64,000 nt of DNA from Novosphingobium sp. 9U (GTDB lineage: Bacteria > Pseudomonadota > Alphaproteobacteria > Sphingomonadales > Sphingomonadaceae): positions 1-64,000 of the forward strand of contig NZ_LR732537.1 of NCBI RefSeq assembly GCF_902506425.1. Reading direction: 5' to 3'. Positions 53,921-63,539 of the stretch are shown in pieces. Both the position numbers and the translations under genes were made by a program. Numbering within the stretch: the stretch's first letter is position 1; the number at the start of each line of letters is the position of its first letter. The notes under the pieces were generated by a model. That model was not told the origin of the DNA. It saw only the letters and a list, made by a program, of their open reading frames with translations, and did not search any database.

Positions 53921-54971
53921 CCGATTGACACTGGTGGCGGGCGGCGCGGGCTTCATCGGCTCGCACTTGTGCCGCATGCTGCTGGAAGCCGGCGAGCGCG
54001 TCGTCTGCGTAGACAACCTGCAGACATCGCGCCCGTCGAACTTGGCCATGCTGAAGGCCTACGACAATTTTGAGTTCATCCAGGCCGATATCACTGCGCC
54101 TTGGCCGACCTCGCTCATCACGCGCGCCAAGCACTTCCACCGCATCTACAACCTGGCCTGCGCCGCCTCGCCCCCGGCGTACCAGGCGGACCCGGAGCAC
54201 ACGATGCTGACCAGCGTTGTCGGCACGTCGCAGCTGCTGCGGCTGGCCGAAGCATCGGGCGCACGCTTCCTGCTGACCTCCACCAGCGAGGTCTACGGTG
54301 ACCCCGAGGCGCATCCGCAGCGCGAGGAATACCGGGGCAACGTCAGCTGCATCGGCCCGCGCGCCTGCTATGACGAGGGCAAGCGCGCGGCCGAGGCGCT
54401 GACCTTCGACTATGCCCGCGGTGGCCGCGCAGACGTGCGCGTGGCGCGCATCTTCAACACCTATGGTCCCAACATGGACCCTTGTGACGGCCGCGTCGTC
54501 TCCAACGTGATCTGCCAGGCACTTTCGGGCGAGGCGATCACGATCTACGGCGACGGCAGCCAGACGCGCAGCTTCTGTTTCGTCACCGACACTGCCGAGG
54601 CTCTGCGCCGGCTGATGGAATCCGATGACATTGGTCTGGAGCCGGTCAACATCGGCAATCCGCGCGAGATGACCGTGCGTGAACTAGTGGACCTGGTCGT
54701 CGACATGATGGGCCGCCCCGCCGAAGTGCGCAACGCGCCGCTGCCGGAGGACGATCCGCGCCGCCGCAAGCCTAACATCGACCGCGCCAAGGCGCTGCTC
54801 GGGTGGGAGCCCACGACGAAGCTGGAAGATGGCATCCGCTCGACGATGGATTGGTTTGCCAAGGAACTGGGCGATGAGGTGCGGGTCACGGCCAAGATCG
54901 ACACGCTCGACCGTCACCGGCGTCCGCGTCGCGCTGTGACCGAAACGATTCGTGAGGTGGCGGCAGGGTAA
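53907..54971 (+). CDS. UDP-glucuronate decarboxylase (UDP-xylose synthase)-like SDR
   Basis: A 354-residue extended SDR closely fitting UXS. The NAD loop is VAGGAGFIGSHLCRMLL (about 10-26), then NLACAASPPAYQADPEHTML, TSTSEVYGDPEAHPQREEY and GPRACYDEGKRAAEAL with the YxxxK pair; ARIFNTYGPNMDPCDGRVVSN is also standard. UXS decarboxylates UDP-glucuronate to UDP-xylose, so xylose may be one of the sugars used by the cluster. The GTG start has GAGGAG 7-8 nt upstream. The C-terminal 35 residues are a basic extension. Last gene of the rightward operon. Confidence 0.88.
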   Translation: MSKSDRLTLVAGGAGFIGSHLCRMLLEAGERVVCVDNLQTSRPSNLAMLKAYDNFEFIQADITAPWPTSLITRAKHFHRIYNLACAASPPAYQADPEHTMLTSVVGTSQLLRLAEASGARFLLTSTSEVYGDPEAHPQREEYRGNVSCIGPRACYDEGKRAAEALTFDYARGGRADVRVARIFNTYGPNMDPCDGRVVSNVICQALSGEAITIYGDGSQTRSFCFVTDTAEALRRLMESDDIGLEPVNIGNPREMTVRELVDLVVDMMGRPAEVRNAPLPEDDPRRRKPNIDRAKALLGWEPTTKLEDGIRSTMDWFAKELGDEVRVTAKIDTLDRHRRPRRAVTETIREVAAG

Positions 54972-55338
54972 GCCGCCGGCTCTGGAGGGCGGCTTTGACA
55001 AGCTAAGTCCCGGCGGTGTTGGTGTAAGACGAGCTCCGGCGGGGTAGTCCTGCCATGGGCTCGTTCCCAAACTGCCAAGCGTCAGCGGAATTGGTTCACA
55101 ACAGGCAGCGCGAGCAGGGTAGCGTTTAGCCCCCACACCGCCCAGGCTGAGCTTGCCGAAGCCCACCTTCTAAAATCGCGTCATCCAAGCGCCGACGCAC
55201 GCTCCGTGCGGCGTATTTGCCAGCCTGGGCGCTAAACCGCATCGCCCGATCGCATCATCGGCCGACAGCGAACCGAACGAGCCGTAGAGCCGCCACGATC
55301 ACCGTGCTAGCCTCGTCCCGGATACCAGGAGGGCAGGC
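54972..55338. other. Intergenic space after the rightward operon
   Basis: A 367-bp gap mostly filled by a family C repeat (54990-55168). The rest up to 55338 has no recognisable gene; a Shine-Dalgarno (AGGAGGG at 55327-55333) belongs to the VOC gene that follows. Confidence 0.5.
54990..55168. repeat. Palindromic repeat element, family C (copy 3)
   Basis: About 180 bp with inverted ends GGCTTTGACAAGCTAAG and GCTGAGCTTGCCGAAGCCC and an internal GGCGGTGTTGGTGTAAG shared with the copy at 40781-40895. The two copies flank the glycan cluster, one on each side. Confidence 0.65.
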
Positions 55339-55691
55339 ATGGGCGTGACAGGCATCGGCGGTTTCTTCTTCGCGCGCGCGATCCCGAGGCCTTGCGCGCG
55401 TGGTATGCCGAGCACCTCGGCGTGGGTTCGGTCCCCTATGGCATGTGGGACACGCAAGCCGGCGCCATGGTGTTCTCGCCCTTCGCAGCGGACACCGACT
55501 ACTTCGCGGCCGATCGGCCATGGATGCTGAACTTGTGCGTCGACGGCCTGGACGACCTTCTCGGCGCGCTGCACACCGCCGGCATCGAAGTCACCACCAA
55601 TCCCGACTGGGACGCCCCAGGTGTCGGCCGCTTCGCGCGCATCCATGATCCCGAGGGCAATCCAATCGAGCTGTGGGAGTCAGATGCATGA
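55339..55691 (+). pseudogene. Frameshifted VOC (glyoxalase)-family gene
   Basis: The frame from ATG 55339 starts MGVTGIGGFFFAR with AGGAGGG 6 nt upstream, then goes out of frame at a run of CG repeats (55371-55380). Removing two bases restores ...FARDPEALRAWYAEHLG..., a normal VOC start, and the remaining frame runs to 55691 as YGMWDTQAG...FARIHDPEGNPIELWE, with the metal-ligand-type Glu near the C-terminus. The intact protein would be about 117 residues. It is a sequencing error, a phase-variable switch or a dead gene; function unassigned. Confidence 0.8.
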
Positions 55692-55697
55692 AGCAAC

Positions 55698-55724
55698 CTC
55701 GTCCCGGACTCGAACCGGGTCGAG
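55698..55724. terminator. Hairpin between the VOC gene and the DUF6165 gene
   Basis: CTCG-T-CCCGG, loop ACTCGAA, CCGGG-T-CGAG: nine base pairs with one T-T mismatch. It lies between convergent genes, 6 bp after the VOC stop. No T-run follows on either strand, so termination is uncertain. Confidence 0.4.
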
Positions 55725-55737
55725 CCATGACCGCGAG

Positions 55738-56172
55738 CTACACCGCCGGACTGTGCGCCACGCTCGCAGCACCGACGGCAGCCCAGTTGGTGTAGCTCTT
55801 CTCCTCCACCAGCTCCGATCCGAGCGCCGTGTTGATCCGGCGCTTGATCGCCGCGCGCAAGTCGTTCTTCTTGTAGACGGCGCGGGCGAGCTGGACGAAG
55901 CGTTGGCCGAAATCGCCTTCAGCTTCGCGCTCGCGGATCTTGTCCTCGATCTCCCACAGTTCCTCGTTCACCGCGCGAAGCTGGTCGATCAAAGGAGTGA
56001 CCTCGCAGATCGCCTCACCCGCGACGCGGCTGAGCGAGATGAGTTCGCGCGCGACGTTGGCGCGGGCAGTCCGGTCGGCAATGCGTTCGGACTTAATCTG
56101 CAAGATGGTGATCTTGTCGACGAGTTCGCCCCAGGACACGGGCACGCGGGGGCAGCATTCGGTCTGGCTCAT
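55738..56172 (-). CDS. DUF6165 family protein
   Basis: A 144-residue soluble protein of the DUF6165 type, starting VPVSWGELVDKITILQIKSERI and rich in charged helices (EELWEIEDKIREREAEGDFGQRFVQLARAVYKKNDLRAAIKRRIN), probably helical or coiled-coil. Biochemical function is unknown to me; family members lie next to polysaccharide genes. The ATG overlaps the upstream GT9-like stop (ATGA). Last gene of a three-gene operon beginning with the DUF3008 gene. Confidence 0.8.
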   Translation of the reverse strand: MSQTECCPRVPVSWGELVDKITILQIKSERIADRTARANVARELISLSRVAGEAICEVTPLIDQLRAVNEELWEIEDKIREREAEGDFGQRFVQLARAVYKKNDLRAAIKRRINTALGSELVEEKSYTNWAAVGAASVAHSPAV

Positions 56173-57062
56173 CGGGCAAACTCCGGTTGCGGGGAAGCAA
56201 GAAGGTCAAGGTCATGCGCGAGGGCGGCGATGGCGCCGGCCCAGTCGCCAGGGCTCGGTTGCGCATAGAGGCGAGCGCTGGGGTACCATTCGCTGCGCCC
56301 GGTCTCGGGTGCCCAGCGCCAATCGGGCGCGTGCTTGAGCAACAGCCACACCGGCTTGCCGAGTGCACCCGCAAGGTGTGCAATCATGGTGTCCACGGTG
56401 ATCACGAGCGCGCAGCCCGCGACCAGCGCGGCGGTCTCTGCCATGTCGAACGGGCAGCCCTGCGGATTGCGCACCGGCAGGGCAGAGGGTTGCGCATCGA
56501 GGGTAACGCACTCACGGCCAGCCAGCAGCGGGGCGAGCAGTTCGGGCGGGAACGAGCGCTCTGCGTCCCAATCGCCCGATGAGCAGCATAGGCCAATGGT
56601 GCCTTCCGGCAGATCCGCGGGCGCAACCTGAAGATAGGGCGGCGGGCATTCGGCCGGTGCCACCCGAAGAGCGAACGACAGCTCCATGATCTCGATGTCA
56701 CGCTCAGCCGGCTTGAGCGGGTGCGCGGGATCGAAAGGGACCACGCGGTCGGCGATGCCGGTGGGCAGCAGCGGGATGAGCCGCGGCTGTATCTCCAGCG
56801 TGACCGAAGCTGCACGGCGGTGCAATTCGGGCAGGAAGCGCAGGAACTGGATGGTGTCGCCCAACCCGTGGTAGCAGCGCACCAGCACGTCGCAGCCGTC
56901 GAGCGGGGCCAAGTCCCATACCCAGCGCAAGTGGTAGGGCAGGGCCGGATTGTCGCGTTCGCCCGGAGGACGTAGCGCCGCCTCGCGCGCGTTCAGCTCC
57001 CAGGCGCGCGCGTGATCGCCTGCGCGGATCGACGTCATCCAATCCTGATGGAGGGTGGACAT
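56169..57062 (-). CDS. Glycosyltransferase family 9-like (heptosyltransferase-like) protein
   Basis: A 297-residue protein with a short N-terminal helical part (WMTSIRAGDHARAWELNAREAALRPP, TPR-like) followed by a GT9-like fold. VLVRCYHGLGDTIQFLRFLPEL is the nucleotide-sugar loop and LVITVDTMIAHLAGALGKPVWLLLKHAPDWRWAPE is the GT9 signature. These proteins usually transfer sugars to lipid A or glycans. Donor and acceptor are unknown. It overlaps both neighbours (TGATG and ATGA). Confidence 0.83.
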   Translation of the reverse strand: MSTLHQDWMTSIRAGDHARAWELNAREAALRPPGERDNPALPYHLRWVWDLAPLDGCDVLVRCYHGLGDTIQFLRFLPELHRRAASVTLEIQPRLIPLLPTGIADRVVPFDPAHPLKPAERDIEIMELSFALRVAPAECPPPYLQVAPADLPEGTIGLCCSSGDWDAERSFPPELLAPLLAGRECVTLDAQPSALPVRNPQGCPFDMAETAALVAGCALVITVDTMIAHLAGALGKPVWLLLKHAPDWRWAPETGRSEWYPSARLYAQPSPGDWAGAIAALAHDLDLLASPQPEFAR

Positions 57063-57250
57063 CACGTCTTGGCGTCGTGCTCGGGCTTGCCCTTGCGCTT
57101 GGTGTGCGCGAGCTCTTCCAGCTGCTTCTCGCTCATCGTTGCCGCCATCAACTTGGAGGCGCCCTTCAGCTTGCTCTTGGGCGTGTCGCCGCGCTTGGCG
57201 GAGAGCGCCGCACCTGCGGCCTTCTGCTGGGCAGCGGATTTTGCCGGCAT
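57062..57250 (-). CDS. DUF3008 family small basic protein
   Basis: A 62-residue very basic, low-hydrophobicity protein starting MPAKSAAQQKAAGAALSAKRG and ending KRKGKPEHDAKT, as in DUF3008 proteins. Function is unknown; its composition suggests nucleic-acid or stress-related roles. GAGG lies 8 nt before the ATG. It heads the operon with the GT9-like and DUF6165 genes, and an EcfG-like promoter precedes it. Confidence 0.8.
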   Translation of the reverse strand: MPAKSAAQQKAAGAALSAKRGDTPKSKLKGASKLMAATMSEKQLEELAHTKRKGKPEHDAKT

Positions 57251-57282
57251 GTCCTCGCACCTCGTGTCGATGATGCTGAAGC

Positions 57283-57307
57283 AACGCGCGGAAAACGCGA
57301 CGGTTCT
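57283..57307 (-). promoter_or_regulatory. EcfG-like promoter of the DUF3008 operon
   Basis: On the minus strand AGAAC (57307-57303), 16 bp, CGTT (57286-57283), 33 bp before the start codon. One mismatch to GGAAC but a full CGTT -10. The position fits a start point near 57276. Confidence 0.45.
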
Positions 57308-57358
57308 ATGGGCCGAGGGAAAAAGCATGGGCGGGGCTTGGGAGCGCCTAACCATCAA

Positions 57359-57383
57359 GGAACCATCCTGCCGCCCAAGCCTT
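57359..57383 (+). promoter_or_regulatory. Possible EcfG-like promoter of the GH13 gene
   Basis: GGAAC, 18 bp, TTT. The -10 lies about 12 bp before the ATG at 57395, which has no Shine-Dalgarno, so the mRNA would be leaderless or nearly so. The -10 match is weak. Confidence 0.3.
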
Positions 57384-57394
57384 TCGTGTGCGTG

Positions 57395-58992
<1,598 letters not shown>

Positions 58993-58993
<1 letters not shown>

Positions 58994-60039
58994 TGCGCAT
59001 CGCCATGCTGGCGCCAATCGCCTGGCGCACGCCGCCGCGGCACTACGGCCCCTGGGAACTGGTCACCAGCCTGCTCACCGAGGCGCTGGTGCGCAAGGGC
59101 GTGGACGTGACGCTGTTCGCCACGCAGGATAGCCTCACCGCGGGTACTCTCGATGGCGTCGTGCCGGCGCCCTACAGCGAGGACGCTTCAGTCGACGCCA
59201 AGGTGTGGGAGCATCGGCACTTGGCGCACGTGTTCGAGCAGGCGGACCGCTTCGACTTGATCCACAACCAGGCCGACTTCCCCGCACACGCCTTTAGCAA
59301 CCTGGTCTCGACGCCCATGGTGACGACGATCCACGGCTTCTCATCCGACCGGATCCTTCCGATGTACGAGCCCTATCAGGATCGCGTACACTACGTGGCG
59401 ATCAGCGAGGCCGACCGACACCCGCGCCTGCGTTATGCCGCAACTATCCATCATGGCATCGACGTCGGGAGCTTCCCCTTCGATCCGGTCGGCAGCGAGG
59501 ACCTGCTGTTCTTCGGCCGCATGCACCCTGACAAGGGCGCACACCACGCTCTCGCGGTCGCGCGAGAGGCGCGGCGGTCGCTCCACCTGTACGGCATCGT
59601 GCAGGACCAGGGCTATTTCGACCGCGAGGTCACGCCGCGCCTGGGTGATCGGGCGCGCTATCATGGACCGGTGGGCGGCGCGGAGCGGCTACAGGCGCTT
59701 GGCAGTGCGCGGGCATTGTTGCACCTGATCGACTTCGATGAGCCGTTCGGATTGTCCGTGGTGGAGGCCATGGCCTGCGGCACGCCGGTGATCGCAACGC
59801 GACGCGGGTCAATGCCCGAGATCATCGAGCATGGCGTGAATGGGTTCCTCGTCGAAAGCCAGGATGAGGCGGTCGTGGCTATTGCCGCCGCCGCGGAACT
59901 CGATCGCGTCAAGGTGCGCGAAAGCGTTGCCAAGCGCTTCCATGTCGACCGCATGGCGGACGAGTATATCGCACTCTATCGGCGCATCCTGGCCGGTGAA
60001 CAGGACGGCTTGCCGTCAGCCTCTGCGCAATTCGCCTGA
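58993..60039 (+). CDS. Glycosyltransferase family 4 protein
   Basis: A 348-residue GT-B enzyme. The N-terminal region MLAPIAWRTPPRHYGPWELVTSLLTEALVRKGVDVTLFAT is common in GT4 proteins beside GH13 or stress genes. The donor domain has LFFGRMHPDKGAHHALAVAREA and LIDFDEPFGLSVVEAMACGTPVIATRRGSMPEIIEHGVNG, the E-x7-E motif region. It probably synthesises or extends an alpha-glucoside handled by the GH13 enzyme, which is inference. The ATG overlaps the GH13 stop. Confidence 0.92.
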
Positions 60040-60056
60040 TCTGGCAGGCATTTGCG

Positions 60057-60082
60057 GGAACGATGCGGTGCGGCGAATGGTT
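60057..60082 (+). promoter_or_regulatory. EcfG-type promoter of the small lipoprotein gene
   Basis: GGGAAC, 18 bp, GTT, the same spacing as the katE site. A start point near 60089 would leave a leader of about 23 nt containing AGGAGG before the ATG at 60112, an ideal layout. Confidence 0.6.
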
Positions 60083-60111
60083 CTCGTGGCGAAGTTCGCA
60101 GGAGGATGTGC

Positions 60112-60399
60112 ATGCGCCGCTCGATGACCCAAGTTACTCGTCTCGCCTTCGCCGGATGCGCCGTGTTGAGCCTCGCGGCATGTGGCTCGCAATCGCAGGA
60201 GAAATCCAGCGAGCAGGCGGCGAACCAGCTGGATCAGGCGGCCGATCAGAGCGATCCCGCTGCGGCGAAGGTGATGAAGGAACGGGCGGAGCAGATCCGC
60301 GGTTCGGGGACCGGTGCCGCGCTCGACGATCCCAATGCGGCGGTTCAGGACACCATGCGTGAGGCTGGCGCTGCGCAGACCGGGGCTGCGGGCAAGTAG
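60112..60399 (+). CDS. Small lipoprotein, probably stress-induced
   Basis: A 95-residue lipoprotein with lipobox LAAC (Cys24). The mature part is hydrophilic and helical (KSSEQAANQLDQAADQSDPAAAKVMKERAEQIRGSG), with no recognised domain. AGGAGG sits 6 nt before the ATG, and an EcfG-like promoter lies upstream. A second ATG (60124) would still keep the signal. Compare the lipoprotein at 12868, which has similar size and signal but different sequence. Confidence 0.75.
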   Translation: MRRSMTQVTRLAFAGCAVLSLAACGSQSQEKSSEQAANQLDQAADQSDPAAAKVMKERAEQIRGSGTGAALDDPNAAVQDTMREAGAAQTGAAGK

Positions 60400-60507
60400 A
60401 TCTTGGCGATGCGCCCGGTGTAGCGTCGCGCCTTATTCGTGTGGGCCGGAATTGATCAGGACTTACCTTGATCACCCAGGTGGGGAGCATTCGGAGGCGG
60501 AAAGCAG

Positions 60508-60533
60508 GAGCGGAAGCCCGAAAGCTCCCGCTC
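60508..60533 (-). terminator. Hairpin terminator of the SRPBCC-ADH-SDR operon
   Basis: Ten-base-pair stem GAGCGGAAGC / GCTCCCGCTC with a G-U pair on the minus strand and a six-base loop, 9 bp past the SDR stop. The following minus-strand sequence is T-rich only in part (TCCTGCTTTCC), so it is moderate evidence. Confidence 0.45.
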
Positions 60534-60541
60534 TCTCACCA

Positions 60542-61363
60542 TCAGCTGCTCGCGTGCGGTGACTGCGTCGAGCTCGACTTAGGCTCGGCCATGCGGCGGT
60601 GCATCTGCGCCACTACGGCATCGGGTAGAATGTCCGAGAAGAGCGACTGCACCTTGTTCATGAAGCCGCTGGTGATCTGCAGATCGCCGGAGAGCAGTGC
60701 CTTGTAGCCATCGCTCGCGACCTTGGCTGGATCGGACTTGCTGCCCTGGCCGGCGCTGGTGTCCATCATTCCGGCGCGCTTGAAGAACTCGGTTTCGACC
60801 GGGCCCGGCTCCAGGCAGGTGATGACGACATTGGTGTCCTTCAACTCGTTCGACAGGCCGTTGCAGAAGTCGTCGATGAAGGCCTTGGTCGAGTTGTAGA
60901 CCAGCTGGAACGTGCCGGGAATGTGCCCAGCGATCGATCCAGTCACCAGGATGCGACCCTCGTTGCGCGCGCGCATCTGGCGGCCCACGGCGTGGATCAG
61001 GTGCACGGTGCCGACCACGTTGGTGTCGATCACATGCCGCGCCTCGTCCCATTCCTGGTCAAGGAAGCCCTTGCCTAGACCGTGCCCGGCATTGGCGAAC
61101 AGCGCCGCCACCGGTCGACCACCGATCTTCGCGATGACCTGCTCGACACCTTCGTCCTTGGCGAGGTCGACCTGCAGAGTCTCCACTTCAGGCGCGCCGG
61201 CGGCTCGCGCTGCCGCCGCGCCCTCGGTCAGATCACGGTCCGCGACGAGGAGCAGCGAGGCGCCGTCCTGTGCCGCCAGTTTGGCGAGCTCCAGGCCGAT
61301 GCCGCTGGAGGCGCCGGTGACGACGACGAAGCCCGACAGGGCGTCCACGGAGTGCTTGCCCAT
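60542..61363 (-). CDS. Short-chain dehydrogenase/reductase
   Basis: A 273-residue classical SDR. TGASSGIGLELAKLA (about 17-31) binds the cofactor, ANAGHG and the catalytic VYNSTKAFIDDF (YxxxK) follow, and CLEPGPVETEF is the usual PG motif. The N-terminal DRDLT acidic residue suggests NAD use; substrate unknown. It starts one base past the alcohol dehydrogenase stop, so it is co-transcribed. The C-terminal Ser-rich tail has no known role. Confidence 0.9.
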   Translation of the reverse strand: MGKHSVDALSGFVVVTGASSGIGLELAKLAAQDGASLLLVADRDLTEGAAAARAAGAPEVETLQVDLAKDEGVEQVIAKIGGRPVAALFANAGHGLGKGFLDQEWDEARHVIDTNVVGTVHLIHAVGRQMRARNEGRILVTGSIAGHIPGTFQLVYNSTKAFIDDFCNGLSNELKDTNVVITCLEPGPVETEFFKRAGMMDTSAGQGSKSDPAKVASDGYKALLSGDLQITSGFMNKVQSLFSDILPDAVVAQMHRRMAEPKSSSTQSPHASS

Positions 61364-61364
61364 A

Positions 61365-62546
61365 TCAGTTCTCCATTCCGGGTTTCAGGACGACCTTGGT
61401 CCAGGTGTCCTGCTGCTGCTTGAAGTTCTTGTAGCCCTCGGCCGCCTGTTCGAGCGGCAGGCGGTGGCTGATGAGGAAGGTGGTATCGAGCGTGCCGTCC
61501 TCGATCTTGGACAGCAGTTCCTTGAGGTACTTCTGCACGTGCGTCTGGCCGGTGCGGACCTGCAGGCCCTTTTCCATGACCGCACCGAGCGGAAACTTGT
61601 CGGTCATGCCGCCATAGACGCCGGGGATCGACACGCGCCCGCCCTTGCGCACGGCGAGGATCGCCTGCTTCAAGGCACTGGCACGGTCCGCGCCGATGCC
61701 GATCTTCTGCTTGGCGATGTCGAGCATGTTGTCGATCGCAAAGCCGTGGGCCTCCATGCCGACCGCGTCGATCACCGCGTCGACGCCGATGCCGCCCGAC
61801 ATCTCCATCAAGGCTTCCTGGACGTTGGTCTCATGGAAGTTGATAACCTGCGCGCCGAGGCTCCGGGCGAGCTCCAGCCGATGCGGATAGTGATCGATGG
61901 CGATCACTTGCGAGGCGCCCATGACCAGCGCCGACTGGATCGCAAACAGGCCGACCGGGCCGCAGCCCCAGACCGCAACGGTGTCATCGGGCTGGATGTC
62001 CGCATTCTCCGCCGCCATCCAGCCGGTCGGCAGGATGTCGGAGAGGAACAGCACCTTGTCGTCCTCCAGGTGGTCGGGGATCACGATCGGACCGACGTCG
62101 GAGTAGGGCACGCGCACATATTCGGCCTGGCCGCCCGAGTAGCCGCCGGTCAGGTGCGAATAGCCGAACAACCCGGACATCGAGTGGCCGTAGAGTCCCG
62201 CGCCCATGTCCTGCTTCTCGACGGGATTGGAATTGTCGCAGCAGGAATACTGCTGGATGTTGCAGTGGAAGCACTGGCCGCAGCTGATGGTGAAAGGCAC
62301 CACCACGCGCTGGCCCTTTTTAAGGCTGCTCTTGGGCCCGGTCTCGACCACTTCGCCCATGAACTCGTGGCCCAGCACGTCACCGGGCAGCACGCCGGGG
62401 ATCACGCCATCGTAGAGGTGGAGGTCCGAGCCGCAGATTGCGGTCGAGGTGATCTTGATGATCGCGTCGCGCGGGTTGATGATCTCGGGATCGTCGACGG
62501 TGTCGACCTGCACGTTCTGCGTGCCCTGCCAGGTTAGCGCGCGCAT
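61365..62546 (-). CDS. Zinc-dependent alcohol dehydrogenase (glutathione-independent formaldehyde dehydrogenase-like)
   Basis: A 393-residue medium-chain dehydrogenase. The catalytic zinc residues lie in AICGSDLHLYDG and GHEFMGEVVETG, and the structural zinc lobe is CGQCFHCNIQQYSCC (about 90-104). The Rossmann loop is AVWGCGPVGLFAIQSAL (about 190). Length and the GHEF and SDLHLYDG patterns fit glutathione-independent formaldehyde dehydrogenase-like enzymes. It overlaps the SRPBCC stop by one base (TGATG). Confidence 0.9.
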   Translation of the reverse strand: MRALTWQGTQNVQVDTVDDPEIINPRDAIIKITSTAICGSDLHLYDGVIPGVLPGDVLGHEFMGEVVETGPKSSLKKGQRVVVPFTISCGQCFHCNIQQYSCCDNSNPVEKQDMGAGLYGHSMSGLFGYSHLTGGYSGGQAEYVRVPYSDVGPIVIPDHLEDDKVLFLSDILPTGWMAAENADIQPDDTVAVWGCGPVGLFAIQSALVMGASQVIAIDHYPHRLELARSLGAQVINFHETNVQEALMEMSGGIGVDAVIDAVGMEAHGFAIDNMLDIAKQKIGIGADRASALKQAILAVRKGGRVSIPGVYGGMTDKFPLGAVMEKGLQVRTGQTHVQKYLKELLSKIEDGTLDTTFLISHRLPLEQAAEGYKNFKQQQDTWTKVVLKPGMEN

Positions 62547-63223
62547 CAGGCGGTCTCCTCGTGTCTGTAGGCTGGTGTTTGTTCCTGCTTTGCCGCGCGG
62601 GTCTGGTCCTTGCGGCGTGCGGAGGTGGCGATCTCGCCAGCCTCCATCAGCATCTTGAAACGCTTGAGATCATGGCGGGCCTGAATCTCCGGCTCGCGCA
62701 TAAACAGCTTGGCGACCACGCGTCCCAACTCGCCTGCGGGTGGCTTGTAGGCCACGCGCACGCCGACGCGGGTGCCGCGCTCGCCCGGAGCATCGGCGAA
62801 GGTCACGCGTCCTTCGGTGTCGATCTGCGATCCGGGGACCGAACGCCAGGCGATCAGTTCGCCAGGCTGCTCGCTCACGATCTCTGTCTCGACTTCGACG
62901 GTGCGGCCTGCGGGGGCGAGGATGGTCCAGACCGCGCGGCCGTTGTCACCGGTGGGCTTCACCGAGACAATGTTCTCCATGAACGTCGCCAGGTTAGAAA
63001 AATCGCGCCAGAAGGCGAAGAGCTCTTCGCGCGGGCGAGCGATCGTCACGGTGCGGCCGACAACGTCGTAGGCACCGAAGCCGCGGCGCGCCGTGTGCCC
63101 GGGGGCGTCGTCGGGTGAGGTGTGGCGCTTATCCTTGCGCGTGGAGAGATACGCTCCCGCGCCGGCGGCGAGCATCAGGCCGGCCAGCCCCGCTACGCCT
63201 AGGCCTTTCTTGGCGTCTTCCAT
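62546..63223 (-). CDS. SRPBCC-family membrane-anchored protein
   Basis: A 225-residue protein. Residues about 7-26 (LGVAGLAGLMLAAGAGAYL) form a membrane helix, followed by a charged linker and an SRPBCC/polyketide-cyclase fold (about 55-200) beginning VGRTVTIARPREELFAFWRDFSNLATFMENIVSV, which matches small START-like 'cyclase/dehydrase' domains. The C-terminus is a basic tail. The ATG at 63223 has CAGGAG 8 nt upstream. It heads a three-gene operon with the alcohol dehydrogenase and the SDR. Confidence 0.85.
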   Translation of the reverse strand: MEDAKKGLGVAGLAGLMLAAGAGAYLSTRKDKRHTSPDDAPGHTARRGFGAYDVVGRTVTIARPREELFAFWRDFSNLATFMENIVSVKPTGDNGRAVWTILAPAGRTVEVETEIVSEQPGELIAWRSVPGSQIDTEGRVTFADAPGERGTRVGVRVAYKPPAGELGRVVAKLFMREPEIQARHDLKRFKMLMEAGEIATSARRKDQTRAAKQEQTPAYRHEETA

Positions 63224-63539
63224 CGATTGCTCCTGCTGGGGTGCGGACCGCCATGCGGGCGATCCTTGATCCGGGCAGCGCCACACGCCTCGCGAGGAGG
63301 CATGCGCCGCTGTTGGTGGAGTAACCGGGGGCAGGGCTGCGGAGTTGCCCCGTGCTAGGTGTCAGGTCGCAGCCACGGAACGTCTCGTCGGCAGTTACTC
63401 AAGCTACAAAGTAGCTGGCTTAACAAGGGTTTGTGTCAGCGTGGGTGCCGTCGGATGGCGCGCTCGCCCTGCCGCTTCACCGCAACTTTCGCTGTTCGCG
63501 CGCGCTTGATGATTACGATAGCAGCCAGAGGAGCATGTC
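63224..63539. other. Intergenic space between the SRPBCC operon and the small hydrophilic protein gene
   Basis: A 316-bp divergent region without a gene. A weak GGCAAC-N18-GTT (minus strand, about 63350-63324) resembles an EcfG site with an inserted base; I do not rely on it. A Shine-Dalgarno for the next gene is at 63528-63534. Confidence 0.35.

Noticed and set aside
55698..55724. A T-arm-like sequence (CCCGG-TTCGAGT-CCGGG on the minus strand) suggesting a tRNA or an att site
   Set aside because: Only the T-arm matches; no anticodon arm, D-arm or pairing acceptor stem flanks it. It is better explained as a hairpin between convergent genes.
63324..63350. A GGCAAC-N18-GTT EcfG-like site before the SRPBCC operon
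   Set aside because: The -35 has an extra base compared with the confident sites, so the match is not better than chance in GC-rich DNA.
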